Shown: positions 1 through 7,481 of the stretch, one piece after another
Position numbering within the stretch: position 1 is the stretch's first letter
Layout of the letters: every line of letters starts with the position of its first letter
Source of the DNA: an uncultured Rhodoplanes sp.
GTDB taxonomy: Bacteria > Pseudomonadota > Alphaproteobacteria > Rhizobiales > Xanthobacteraceae
NCBI GenBank assembly: GCA_936924235.1
Contig: CAKZHN010000503.1
Span: 1 to 33,669 of the forward strand
Direction: 5' to 3'
DNA length: 33,669 nucleotides
Made by a program: the position numbers and the translations under genes
The notes under the pieces: model-generated
Told to the model about the DNA's origin: nothing
Databases searched by the model: none
What the model saw: only the letters and a program-made list of their open reading frames with translations

Positions 1-59
1 CCCGAAAAGTGTGAAGCGGTTTTCGGAAAAGATCATGCCCAAACAAGAGAAAAAGCGAC
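1..59. repeat. Palindromic intergenic repeat, truncated by window edge
   Basis: CCGAAAA at 2-8 pairs with TTTTCGG at 20-26, followed by AAAAGATCATGCCC. The element at 13828-13876 has the same plan (CGGAAAAGTGGG, ACCGGTTTTCCG, AAAAGGACATGCG), so the two are members of one dispersed family. The left arm of this copy (expected GCATGAT-like) lies outside the window. Elements of this kind are, from memory, abundant between genes of Bradyrhizobium-like genomes; their function is not known to me. Confidence 0.7.
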
Positions 60-60
60 G

Positions 61-89
61 GGTCTGATTCAACTTCGTTGAATCAGACC
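61..89 (-). terminator. Perfect 12-bp hairpin abutting the kinase stop codon
   Basis: GGTCTGATTCAA (61-72), loop CTTCG (73-77), TTGAATCAGACC (78-89) form a perfect hairpin that starts one base after the minus-strand stop codon at 90-92. Read on the minus strand it is followed seven bases later by five T (complement of 50-54), so it could act as a weak intrinsic terminator. It sits next to the palindromic repeat at 1-59 and may simply be the second half of that composite repeat. Both arms contain GATTC (GANTC), the CcrM methylation target of alphaproteobacteria. Confidence 0.55.
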
Positions 90-2399
90 CTAGCCTTTCG
101 CGGCCTGCAGCAGCTCCTGCACCTTCGCGGCCAGCGTCTCGATCGTGTAGGGCTTGATGATGACGTGCACGTCGGGATCGAGCACGCCGTGGTGCACAAT
201 GGCGTTCCTGGTGTAGCCGGTGGTGAACAGCACCGGCAGGGCCGGCCGGCGCAGATGCACCTCGCCGGCCAGCACGCGGCCGTTCATGCCGGGCATCACC
301 ACGTCGGTGATCATCAGCGCGATCTGGTTGTGCGCGTCGATCTTGCCCAGCGCCTGGATGCCGTTCTCGGCTTCGATCGTCGCGTAGCCGAGCTCCGCCA
401 GCATCTCGATCACGAGCTTGCGCACCTCGGCGTCGTCCTCGACCACCAGGATGGTTTCGTTGTTGCCGGTGACCGCGACGTCGGCGCCGCGCACCGTCCG
501 GCGTTGCGCCTCCTGAGCCTCGGCGAAATGCCGTGGCAGATAGAGCTTCACCGTGGTGCCCTGGCCGGGCTCGCTGTAGATCGCGAGATGCCCGCCGGAC
601 TGCTTGATGAAGCCGTGGACCTGGCTGAGCCCAAGCCCGGTGCCCTGGCCGGCCGGCTTGGTGGTGAAGAACGGATCGATGGCTCGGGCAATGACGTCGG
701 CCGTCATGCCGGCGCCGCTGTCGGCCACCGCCAGCATCACGTACTGGCCGGGCTTCACGTCGGGCCGCGACGCCGCATAGGCATCGTCGAGCGCCGCGTT
801 CGCGGTCTCGATGGTGAGCTTGCCGCCGTTCGGCATCGCGTCGCGGGCGTTGACCGCGAGATTGATGATCGCGTTCTCGAGGCCCGGGCTGTCGGCGAAG
901 CAGCGCCACAGCCCGCCGGCCAGCACGGTCTCGATATGGATGCTTTCGGGGATCGTGCGGCGCAGGATCTCGCCCATGCCGGCGATCAGCTTGTTGCCGT
1001 CGATCACCTCGGGGGCGAGCGGCTGCTGCCGCGAGAAAGCGAGCAGCCGCGACGTCAGGTTGGCGGCGCGTTCGGCGCCCTCGATCGCGGCGTTGACGAA
1101 TTTGTCGACGTCGGTGTCGCCGCGCTGCAGCCGGCGCTGCAGCAGCCGCAGCGCACCGAGCACCACCGCCAGCATGTTGTTGAAGTCGTGGGCGATGCCG
1201 CCGGTGAGCTGGCCGATCGCCTCGATCTTCTGCATCTGCACGAGCTGCGCCTCGGTCTCCATGCGCCGCTTGATCTCGGCGGTGAGCTTGGTGTTGCTCT
1301 GCGACAGCTCGAAGGTGCGCTCGGCGACCTGAGTCTCGAGGCTCGAGGTCAGGCTGCGTAGCGTCATCGAAGTCCGCGCCAGCACGTCGCCGATGGCGCT
1401 GAATTCCTTGACCCTGGATTCCGGCGGCTCGATCACGGCGCCGCGGCCCAGCGCGCTCGCCGCGCTGGTCAGCTTGCCGATCGACAGATCGAGCGAGCGC
1501 GCCACCAGGAAGGCCAGGAAGAACGACAGCGCGGCGAGCACGACGGCGATGATCAGGAGCTGGGTCAGCGTCTCCCACACCGGCGTCTCGAGCATGCTCA
1601 ACGGCAGACCGACCGCGGCGGCCCATTGGCTCTTCGGCGCATACTGCACGGTCGACACCAGCGGAATGCCTTCCAGCGATGTGGTGCGCAGCAGGCCGGT
1701 GCCTTCGGTCTTCATGTGCTGGAGAAGCACCGGCACCAGCGGCTTGCCGGCAAACTGCTCGTTGCCGTGCGAGCGCATCATGTGCACGCCGTTGCGGTCG
1801 ACGATGGAGATGATCCAGTCGTCGGGCACGCCGGGCTCCTGCATCACCGGCTCGAAGTCCTTGGCGTACAACGTGGCGGAGAGCGCATAACGCACCGCGC
1901 CGTCGTGCACGACCGGCACCCCCACAGCGGCCAGCAGGCGGTTGCTGCTCTTGCCCAGGAATACGTCCGAGATGACGATGCGGCCCTCGGCAAACACCTT
2001 CGTCAACAGATTCGGTTGGTTCTGGGTCAGTGGCGTGCCCTCAGGCACGAGCGTGTTGATGAGCTGGCGGCCATCGGCTCCCACCAGCACGAAATCGCGG
2101 CCGGTCTCGTGCGCGGTGCGCCGCAGCCGCGTCTCGAATCCCTCGATGTTGCCGGTTTGCAGCAGCGCCGAACCGGCCAAGGCCAGGGCCGCGGCTTCGG
2201 CGGCGGCGAACTGCGCATCGATACCGCGCGCGATCGCCTTTGTGCTGTCGATCAGTCCGCGCTCGGCGCGGGCCCGCTCATTGTCGGCAAAGCGCTTGAG
2301 CAGGAGCCCGGAAAAGACGATCGCCGGCAGGACGCCGGCGATGGCGATCAGGAACAGGATGCTCCGGAACGAAAAAGCCGGCCGACGCGATGCTGACAT
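90..2399 (-). CDS. Membrane hybrid sensor histidine kinase with receiver domain
   Basis: This 769-residue protein senses an extracytoplasmic signal and autophosphorylates. A first membrane span at about 13-34 and a second at about 279-300 enclose a periplasmic region that looks like a double-Cache sensor. A HAMP-like and coiled-coil segment follows (300-390). The HisKA H-box holds His404 (GGIAHDFNN), the ATPase has an N-box (NLAVNARDAMPNGG, near 513-526) and G-boxes (ADSGAGM, GTGLGLSQ). A C-terminal receiver (about 648-765) keeps the acidic pair VVEDD, phospho-acceptor Asp699 (ITDVVMPG), TTGY and the KPY lysine. No separate output regulator is adjacent, so phosphate probably passes to an Asp or Hpt protein encoded elsewhere. 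The ATG at 2399 is the only usable start, since an in-frame stop lies 14 codons upstream, yet no Shine-Dalgarno precedes it. It is divergent from the L,D-transpeptidase gene. Confidence 0.95.
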   Translation of the reverse strand: MSASRRPAFSFRSILFLIAIAGVLPAIVFSGLLLKRFADNERARAERGLIDSTKAIARGIDAQFAAAEAAALALAGSALLQTGNIEGFETRLRRTAHETGRDFVLVGADGRQLINTLVPEGTPLTQNQPNLLTKVFAEGRIVISDVFLGKSSNRLLAAVGVPVVHDGAVRYALSATLYAKDFEPVMQEPGVPDDWIISIVDRNGVHMMRSHGNEQFAGKPLVPVLLQHMKTEGTGLLRTTSLEGIPLVSTVQYAPKSQWAAAVGLPLSMLETPVWETLTQLLIIAVVLAALSFFLAFLVARSLDLSIGKLTSAASALGRGAVIEPPESRVKEFSAIGDVLARTSMTLRSLTSSLETQVAERTFELSQSNTKLTAEIKRRMETEAQLVQMQKIEAIGQLTGGIAHDFNNMLAVVLGALRLLQRRLQRGDTDVDKFVNAAIEGAERAANLTSRLLAFSRQQPLAPEVIDGNKLIAGMGEILRRTIPESIHIETVLAGGLWRCFADSPGLENAIINLAVNARDAMPNGGKLTIETANAALDDAYAASRPDVKPGQYVMLAVADSGAGMTADVIARAIDPFFTTKPAGQGTGLGLSQVHGFIKQSGGHLAIYSEPGQGTTVKLYLPRHFAEAQEAQRRTVRGADVAVTGNNETILVVEDDAEVRKLVIEMLAELGYATIEAENGIQALGKIDAHNQIALMITDVVMPGMNGRVLAGEVHLRRPALPVLFTTGYTRNAIVHHGVLDPDVHVIIKPYTIETLAAKVQELLQAAKG

Positions 2400-2585
2400 C
2401 AGAGGGAGGATTCGTCCCGGGGGTACGCGGTTGCCGTATCAGGATATCAAGTGGCCAACCGTTTGGGAAACGAAGCCGGGGGCGCATCCGGAGCAGCGCA
2501 GCCGCGCCAAGGCGGCCTAAACCTATGGCCCACTTGCCGAATGAGCAAACTCGGTGTTTATGGTTCCAGGGCAGGGGTGCATTGC

Positions 2586-2607
2586 GTCGGCGGCTTGCGC
2601 CGCCGAC
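2586..2607 (+). promoter_or_regulatory. Hairpin in leader of the L,D-transpeptidase gene
   Basis: GTCGGCGGC (2586-2594), loop TTGC, GCCGCCGAC (2599-2607): a perfect 9-bp stem. It ends eight bases before the ribosome-binding site GAGGGA (2615-2620) and 21 bases before the ATG at 2629. If transcribed it would be a stable 5' leader structure. No T-tract follows, so it is not an obvious terminator. The role is inference. Confidence 0.35.
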
Positions 2608-2628
2608 TGTCGGCGAGGGAAATCAGCC

Positions 2629-3222
2629 ATGACACTGCTTCGGCTCCTTTTGGGTATCAAGTTCGCGCTTCTTCTGGTGCTTGCGTCGCCGCAGGCCTTC
2701 GCTCAGGGCCGCGATGGCGGCGACCAGCCGGGCTACGTCCCCAACACCGATGACGAGCAGCTCGATCCGAAATGGCAGAAGACCGTGGTGTTCTATCGCA
2801 CCACTGAAGCGCCGGGCACCATCATCGTCCAGACCAGCGAGCGGTATCTGTATGTGATACAGCCCGGCGGCCGCGCGCTGCGCTACGGTATCGGCGTCGG
2901 CCGCGATGGCTTCCAGTGGCAGGGTCTTCTGAAGATCACCCGCAAACAGGAATGGCCGGATTGGACGCCGCCCGAGGAGATGATCCAGCGCCAGCCCTAT
3001 CTGCCGCGCTGGATGGCCGGCGGCCCGGGCAACCCGCTCGGCGCCCGTGCGCTCTATCTCGGCGGCACGGTCTACCGCATCCACGGCACCAACCAGCCGC
3101 AGACCATCGGCACCGCGGTGTCGTCGGGCTGCTTCCGTTTGACCAACCCGGACGTGACCGATCTCTTCGAGCGCATTCCGGTCGGTACCAAGGTTGTGGT
3201 CCGGCAGCGTCCGGAAGTCTGA
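2629..3222 (+). CDS. L,D-transpeptidase (YkuD family), secreted
   Basis: The 197-residue precursor has a signal peptide at about 1-26 (hydrophobic core LLGIKFALLLVLAS, cleavage after AFAQ). The YkuD domain covers about 63-192 and ends in the catalytic motif with His152 (RIHGTNQ) and nucleophile Cys168 followed by Arg170 (SSGCFRL). Enzymes of this family cut the L,D bond of a tetrapeptide stem and form 3-3 peptidoglycan cross-links, or attach proteins such as outer-membrane lipoproteins or beta-barrels to peptidoglycan. In Hyphomicrobiales such enzymes are numerous, so the exact acceptor is unclear. The start at 2629 is chosen over an in-frame ATG at 2554 because it gives a clean signal peptide and a GAGGGA ribosome site. 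The next gene begins 25 bases downstream. Confidence 0.95.
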   Translation: MTLLRLLLGIKFALLLVLASPQAFAQGRDGGDQPGYVPNTDDEQLDPKWQKTVVFYRTTEAPGTIIVQTSERYLYVIQPGGRALRYGIGVGRDGFQWQGLLKITRKQEWPDWTPPEEMIQRQPYLPRWMAGGPGNPLGARALYLGGTVYRIHGTNQPQTIGTAVSSGCFRLTNPDVTDLFERIPVGTKVVVRQRPEV

Positions 3223-3247
3223 TCGTCGTTCTGCCGGGGAGGGGCTC

Positions 3248-4300
3248 ATGGCCAGGTTCATCGGGCGTAATTTCACGACCGGTCTTGTGATCGGTTGCAT
3301 CATCGCCATCGGCGTCGCGATCGCGGCCTACGCCTACGAGCGCTACGACACCAAGACGCTGAACCGCACCGTGCGCCGCGACGCCGTCTATTGCGGCGTC
3401 AACACCGGCCTGCCCGGCTTCTCGGCGCAGGACGACAAGGGCAACTGGTCGGGCTTCGACGTCGACTTCTGCCGGGCCATCGCGGCGGCGATCTTCGACG
3501 ATCCGAAGAAGGTGAAGTTCGTACCGCTCGACGCCAAGGAGCGGTTCGATGAACTCGGCAAGCGCAAGGTCGACGTGCTGGCGCGCAACTCGACCTGGAC
3601 CATGTCGCGCGAGACCGAGTACTACCTGCAGTTCGCTGGCGTCTCCTATTACGACGGCCAGGGCTTCATGACGCCGCGTTCGCGCAACAAGCAGTCGGCG
3701 CTCGAACTCGACGGCAGCAAGGTCTGCGTGCAGGACGAGACCACGACGGTGCTCAACCTCGGCGACTACTTCCGTGCCAACAACATGAAGTACGAGGAGA
3801 AGAAGTTCGCTAAGCTCGACGACGTGTTCAACGCCTATGCGTCGGGCCAGTGCGACGTGCTGACCTCGGACATGTCGCAGCTCTATGCGCTGCGTCTGAA
3901 GCTCGGCAAGCCCGGCGAGCACGACATTCTGGCCGACGTCATCTCCAAGGAGCCGCTCGCGCCCGTGGTGCGCCAGAAGGACGACGACTGGTATCTCCTG
4001 GTGAAGTGGACGCTGTTCGCGCTGATCAATGCCGAGGAGCTCGGCATCGATTCCAAGAACATCGACGAGGCGATGAAGTCGAAGAAGCCCGACGTGATGC
4101 GCTTCGTCGGCACCGAAGGCGACTACGGCGAATGGCTCGGCCTGGAAAAGAACTGGGCGGCGCGCATCATCCGCCACGTCGGCAACTACGGCGAGATCTA
4201 CGAGCGCAACGTCGGCTCGGGCTCCAAGCTCGGCATCCCGCGCGGCCTCAACCAGCTCTGGAGCAACGGCGGCATCCTGTACGCGCCGCCGATCCGGTAG
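3248..4300 (+). CDS. AapJ-like amino-acid ABC transporter substrate-binding protein
   Basis: This 350-residue protein resembles the periplasmic receptor of general L-amino-acid ABC systems (AapJ type; SBP_bac_3 fold). An uncleaved-looking hydrophobic N-terminus (about 9-29) precedes the binding domain, whose start is typical: AVYCGVNTGLPGFS, then a GFDVDFCRAIAAA motif, then an RNSTWTMSRE segment. A fourfold set of permeases and an ATPase normally follows aapJ. Here none do: a strong terminator comes at 4322-4358 and the next gene is convergent. It may therefore be an orphan receptor that shares a permease encoded elsewhere, or a sensor-type binding protein. The ATG at 3248 follows a GGGAGGGGC ribosome site; an 18-residue longer version from 3194 would overlap the transpeptidase gene and is unlikely. 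Confidence 0.92.
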   Translation: MARFIGRNFTTGLVIGCIIAIGVAIAAYAYERYDTKTLNRTVRRDAVYCGVNTGLPGFSAQDDKGNWSGFDVDFCRAIAAAIFDDPKKVKFVPLDAKERFDELGKRKVDVLARNSTWTMSRETEYYLQFAGVSYYDGQGFMTPRSRNKQSALELDGSKVCVQDETTTVLNLGDYFRANNMKYEEKKFAKLDDVFNAYASGQCDVLTSDMSQLYALRLKLGKPGEHDILADVISKEPLAPVVRQKDDDWYLLVKWTLFALINAEELGIDSKNIDEAMKSKKPDVMRFVGTEGDYGEWLGLEKNWAARIIRHVGNYGEIYERNVGSGSKLGIPRGLNQLWSNGGILYAPPIR

Positions 4301-4321
4301 CCGGACAGCCGAATTCGGCAA

Positions 4322-4358
4322 AACGAAAGGGCGGCCTTGAAGGGCCGCCCTTTTCGTT
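4322..4358. terminator. Strong bidirectional intrinsic terminator
   Basis: AACGAAAGGGCGGCC (4322-4336) pairs with GGCCGCCCTTTTCGTT (4343-4358), with one extra T, around a short loop. The GC-rich core has A-rich and T-rich flanks on both sides, so it can terminate in both directions. It lies between the convergent genes ending at 4300 (plus) and 4375 (minus). Confidence 0.9.
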
Positions 4359-4374
4359 TGGCGCGTCTGGTTGG

Positions 4375-4812
4375 TCAGCCGACGCAGCGGCCGGCGATAT
4401 GGGCCATCGACGGCACCGTGACCGGGCTGAACGACGACTCGCAGCCGTCCATGATGGATCGCTTGTCGCTCTGTTCGCGGACCGGGCGGGCCGGGTTCTT
4501 GACGGGCTGGACCGGCACCCTGCGGGCGACATCGCGCGGCGCGGCCAGCAGGTCGCCCTTGGCGGCCCGGTTGACCTGCTGGGTCGGCAGCGGGTTTGGC
4601 GATACCGCGCTGAGGCCCTGGGCGACCGGCAAGGCGACCACGAGGGCAAACGCCACTGCGGCGCAGGAGCCCCAGACGGCCCGGTTCCGGGTCAAACGGC
4701 CAAGCGCTGCCGGGGTGGGTTCCAGCCTCGGTGCCGCCGCCGGCCCACGCCGCAAAAACTCAGGAAGCGAGCCGCTCGGCGGCAGATTGTCTGGGGCCAA
4801 ATTCTGGGCCAT
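4375..4812 (-). CDS. Hypothetical single-span membrane protein
   Basis: I do not recognise a named family. The 145-residue product has a proline-rich cytoplasmic N-terminus (about 1-45), one membrane span at about 51-67 (SCAAVAFALVVALPVAQG), and a proline/arginine-rich tail ending in a motif with two cysteines (MDGCESSFSPV, then AGRCVG at the very end). The tail is probably periplasmic and could form one disulfide. Similar short proteins ending in this motif occur, to my recollection, as hypothetical proteins in Rhodopseudomonas/Bradyrhizobium relatives. The start at 4812 has a good GGAGG eight bases upstream; a longer reading from 4896 has none. It is divergent from the MFS gene across 272 bases in which I see no further gene. 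Confidence 0.72.
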   Translation of the reverse strand: MAQNLAPDNLPPSGSLPEFLRRGPAAAPRLEPTPAALGRLTRNRAVWGSCAAVAFALVVALPVAQGLSAVSPNPLPTQQVNRAAKGDLLAAPRDVARRVPVQPVKNPARPVREQSDKRSIMDGCESSFSPVTVPSMAHIAGRCVG

Positions 4813-5084
4813 GCGATCCTCCGACCACAGTCGCCTGGCCCGGCTCCCCCGTTCCAGGCAGGTTTCGAGAACCCCACCCCATTTCCGCGGTAACAACGTC
4901 GGCCGCGATCTGCCGTTCCTGATTTAGTGCGGAAATTTTGCAGCGCACGGGGTCGCGGCACAATTCGACGCTGGCATCGCTTCGCTCGACCTTGGGATAG
5001 GCCGGCTCACCGGTTTTCTCTTCCGGGCGGTGGTTTTGCTATGGTTCCGGGCACGACTCGTTTCAGCCGGATTTCTTCCCCGAA

Positions 5085-6395
5085 ATGCCACTGCCTCGCC
5101 ACTCCTCAGCCCACTCTTGGGGCGCGCTCGCGCCCTTCCAGATCCGCAGCTACCGCTTCCAGTGGCCGGCCGATCTGCTGACGTCCTGGGCGTTCGAGAT
5201 GGAGACGCTGATCCTCGGCTGGTACATGCTGGTCGAGACCAATTCGGTGGTGATGCTGACGATCTTCGGCGCGCTGCTTTACGTCGGCACGCTGATCGCG
5301 CCGCTGGTCGGTGTCTGGAGCGACCGCGTCGGCCATCGCGTGATGCTGACCGGAATGCGCTCGGCCTATGCGTTGGTCGCCGGCACGCTGACGACGCTCG
5401 CCTTCACGCACACGCTCAAGCCGGAGATCGTGCTGGTGCTCGCGTTCTTCACCGGTCTGCTGCGGCCTTCCGATATGGGACTGCGCGGCGCCATGATCGC
5501 CGACACCATGCCGCCCGGCACGCTGACCGCCGCGATGGGCATCGCCCGCACCACCACGGACACCGCACGCATCTTCGGCTCGCTCACCGGCGCAGGCCTG
5601 TTCGCGGCGATCGGCATCGGGCCGAGCTACGTTGCCATCACCACGATCTACGTGATCGGCGCCATCCTGACCTGGAATGCGGTGCGGCCGGATGCGGCGC
5701 CGGAAAAGCATGTCGCGGCAGACGCCGATCCCGATGCTCCCGGGACCAAGCTTTCGCCGTGGCGTGAGCTGTGGGAGGGCATGGTGCTGGTCTGGAACAC
5801 GCCCAGGCTGTTGGCCATCGTCTGGTACGCATTCCTGCTCAACTTCGCGGTGTTCCCGCTGACCAACGGCCTGATGCCCTACGCGGCGCGAGAGATCTTC
5901 CATACCGACCAGAAGGGGCTCGGCTACCTGATGGCGAGCGTGGCGCTCGGGGCCTTCATCGGCTCGCTCGGCATGACCCGCTCGGGCATGCGGGTCGAGC
6001 TCGCGCAGCTCATGATCGTCGCCGCGGTGGTCTGGCACATTCTCGTGCTGATCTTCGCGCAGACGACGTCGCTCGAGGCCGGCGCCGCCATGCTGGTGCT
6101 GTGCGGCTTCGCGCAAAGCCTCACGATGGTGTGCCACACCGTGATCCTGCTTTCGGCGTCGGACCAGCGCTACCGCGGCCGCATCATGGGCGTGCGCATG
6201 ATGGCGATCTACAGCCTGCCGCTCGGCCTGCTCGTCGCGGGCGGGCTGATCAATCTGATCGGCTACCGCACCACCGCGTCGCTCTATGCCGTCGTCGGTC
6301 TCGCCTTCACGGTGCTGATCGCGGTGCGCTGGCGCGCGTCGCTGTGGCAGGCGCGCACCTTTACGGAAGTGCCGGCGACGAGCGGTGGGGGCTGA
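5085..6395 (+). CDS. MFS transporter (efflux type)
   Basis: The 436-residue product is a major facilitator with about twelve hydrophobic segments. After a short N-terminus (ALAPFQIRSYRFQWPADL, like the start of MFS_3/enterobactin-exporter-like proteins) comes the first span. The loop between spans 2 and 3 carries the family signature as GVWSDRVGHRVMLTGM. A hydrophilic linker (about 200-225) splits the two six-helix halves. MFS_3 proteins mostly export small molecules by proton antiport. The gene is followed after only six bases by a metallopeptidase gene, which in turn overlaps an ATP-grasp ligase gene. All three are likely co-transcribed, and the transporter may export the product of the other two. 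No strong ribosome site precedes the ATG, and there is no other start before residue 39. Confidence 0.9.
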   Translation: MPLPRHSSAHSWGALAPFQIRSYRFQWPADLLTSWAFEMETLILGWYMLVETNSVVMLTIFGALLYVGTLIAPLVGVWSDRVGHRVMLTGMRSAYALVAGTLTTLAFTHTLKPEIVLVLAFFTGLLRPSDMGLRGAMIADTMPPGTLTAAMGIARTTTDTARIFGSLTGAGLFAAIGIGPSYVAITTIYVIGAILTWNAVRPDAAPEKHVAADADPDAPGTKLSPWRELWEGMVLVWNTPRLLAIVWYAFLLNFAVFPLTNGLMPYAAREIFHTDQKGLGYLMASVALGAFIGSLGMTRSGMRVELAQLMIVAAVVWHILVLIFAQTTSLEAGAAMLVLCGFAQSLTMVCHTVILLSASDQRYRGRIMGVRMMAIYSLPLGLLVAGGLINLIGYRTTASLYAVVGLAFTVLIAVRWRASLWQARTFTEVPATSGGG

Positions 6396-6401
6396 CCGGT
6401 C

Positions 6402-7481
6402 ATGGCGAAACGCAAGGTCAAGACACGGCGCAAGAAGACTTCGGGCAGCAAGTCGGAAGGCAAGCGCAAGCGCTGGGCCAACTGGTCCGACGAAAAGCTT
6501 CTCGAGCTGCGTTTTAAGGACCTCAACCTCAGCATGCGCGGCACCTGGCTGACCGAGTGCCTGCGCGAGCTCAACCACGAGCTCGCCGACCGCGGCATTC
6601 CGATCCGCCCGCATGCGTGGCTGTCGACCGAATGGTTCAGCCCCGAGCATACGCCGGGCATCGCCGTGCCGTTCTATCTCGCGCATCCGCGGCTGATGCG
6701 GCTCGAGCGCAAGATGATCATCGACGTCGAAGGCGGCACGCATGCTGAATGCATGCGCATCCTGCGCCACGAGATGGGCCACGTGATGCAGCATTCTTAT
6801 GCACTTCATCGTGACCGGCGCTGGCGTCGTCTGTTCGGACGATCGTCGACAAAGTATCCAAATTATTACCGCCCCGATCCCGCAAGCAGGAACTTTGTTC
6901 AACATTTGCGGCTATGGTACGCGCAAAGCCATCCCGACGAGGATTTTGCCGAAACCTTCGCCGTGTGGCTGACACCGCGATCGAACTGGCGTAAGCGTTA
7001 CGACGGCTGGCCGGCCTTGAAGAAGCTGCAATACGTCGATGAACTGATGGCGGAGATTGCGGATCGCAAGCCGGTGGTGACACGGCGCAGCGAGCTCGAA
7101 CCTTTGAAGTCGGTGCGCATGACGCTCGACGAGCATTATCGCAAGAAACTCGAGCACTACTCGGTCGACACGCCGCGCGCCTACGACCGCGACCTGATGC
7201 GTATCTTCTCCAACAATCCGCGCCACAGCCATTCGCCGCCGGCCGCGAATTTCATCCGGCATCACCGTTCGGAATTCCGCCAGCTGATCTCGAAATGGAC
7301 CGGCGAGTATCAGCTCACCCTCGACACCGTGCTCGACGAGATGATCGAGCGCTGCCGCGAACTGAAGCTTCGCGCGGTCGGCCACGAGCGGCAGCTCCGC
7401 ATCGACTTCACGGTGCTGCTCACCGCCAAGACCGTGCACTCGCTCTACAGCCCGCAGCGGCGGCAGTGGATCGCGCTATGA
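6402..7481 (+). CDS. Putative zinc metallopeptidase (HExxH)
   Basis: The 359-residue protein starts with a very basic tail (about 1-24, Lys/Arg rich). A domain with the zinc motif follows: His123-Glu124-Met-Gly-His127 (RILRHEMGHVMQH) and a probable third ligand Glu184 in DEDFAETFAVWL, about 57 residues on. This resembles the putative zinc-binding metallopeptidase families of proteobacteria; substrate unknown. There is no signal peptide, so it should act in the cytoplasm. It begins six bases after the MFS stop, with a GGGGG ribosome site lying inside that gene, and its TGA overlaps the next ATG (ATGA at 7478-7481). That coupling to a D-Ala-D-Ala-ligase-like enzyme suggests joint processing or ligation of a peptide-like compound. 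A housekeeping role in wall precursor metabolism is the main alternative. Confidence 0.85.
   Translation: MAKRKVKTRRKKTSGSKSEGKRKRWANWSDEKLLELRFKDLNLSMRGTWLTECLRELNHELADRGIPIRPHAWLSTEWFSPEHTPGIAVPFYLAHPRLMRLERKMIIDVEGGTHAECMRILRHEMGHVMQHSYALHRDRRWRRLFGRSSTKYPNYYRPDPASRNFVQHLRLWYAQSHPDEDFAETFAVWLTPRSNWRKRYDGWPALKKLQYVDELMAEIADRKPVVTRRSELEPLKSVRMTLDEHYRKKLEHYSVDTPRAYDRDLMRIFSNNPRHSHSPPAANFIRHHRSEFRQLISKWTGEYQLTLDTVLDEMIERCRELKLRAVGHERQLRIDFTVLLTAKTVHSLYSPQRRQWIAL

Noticed and set aside
78..1361. 427-residue open frame on the plus strand
   Set aside because: It is antisense to the hybrid histidine kinase, rich in His, Arg, Gly and Val as expected for shadow frames in high-GC DNA, and has no recognisable domain.
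5106..6905. 599-residue open frame on the minus strand
   Set aside because: Antisense to the MFS and metallopeptidase genes; low-complexity Arg/His/Asp composition with no motif.
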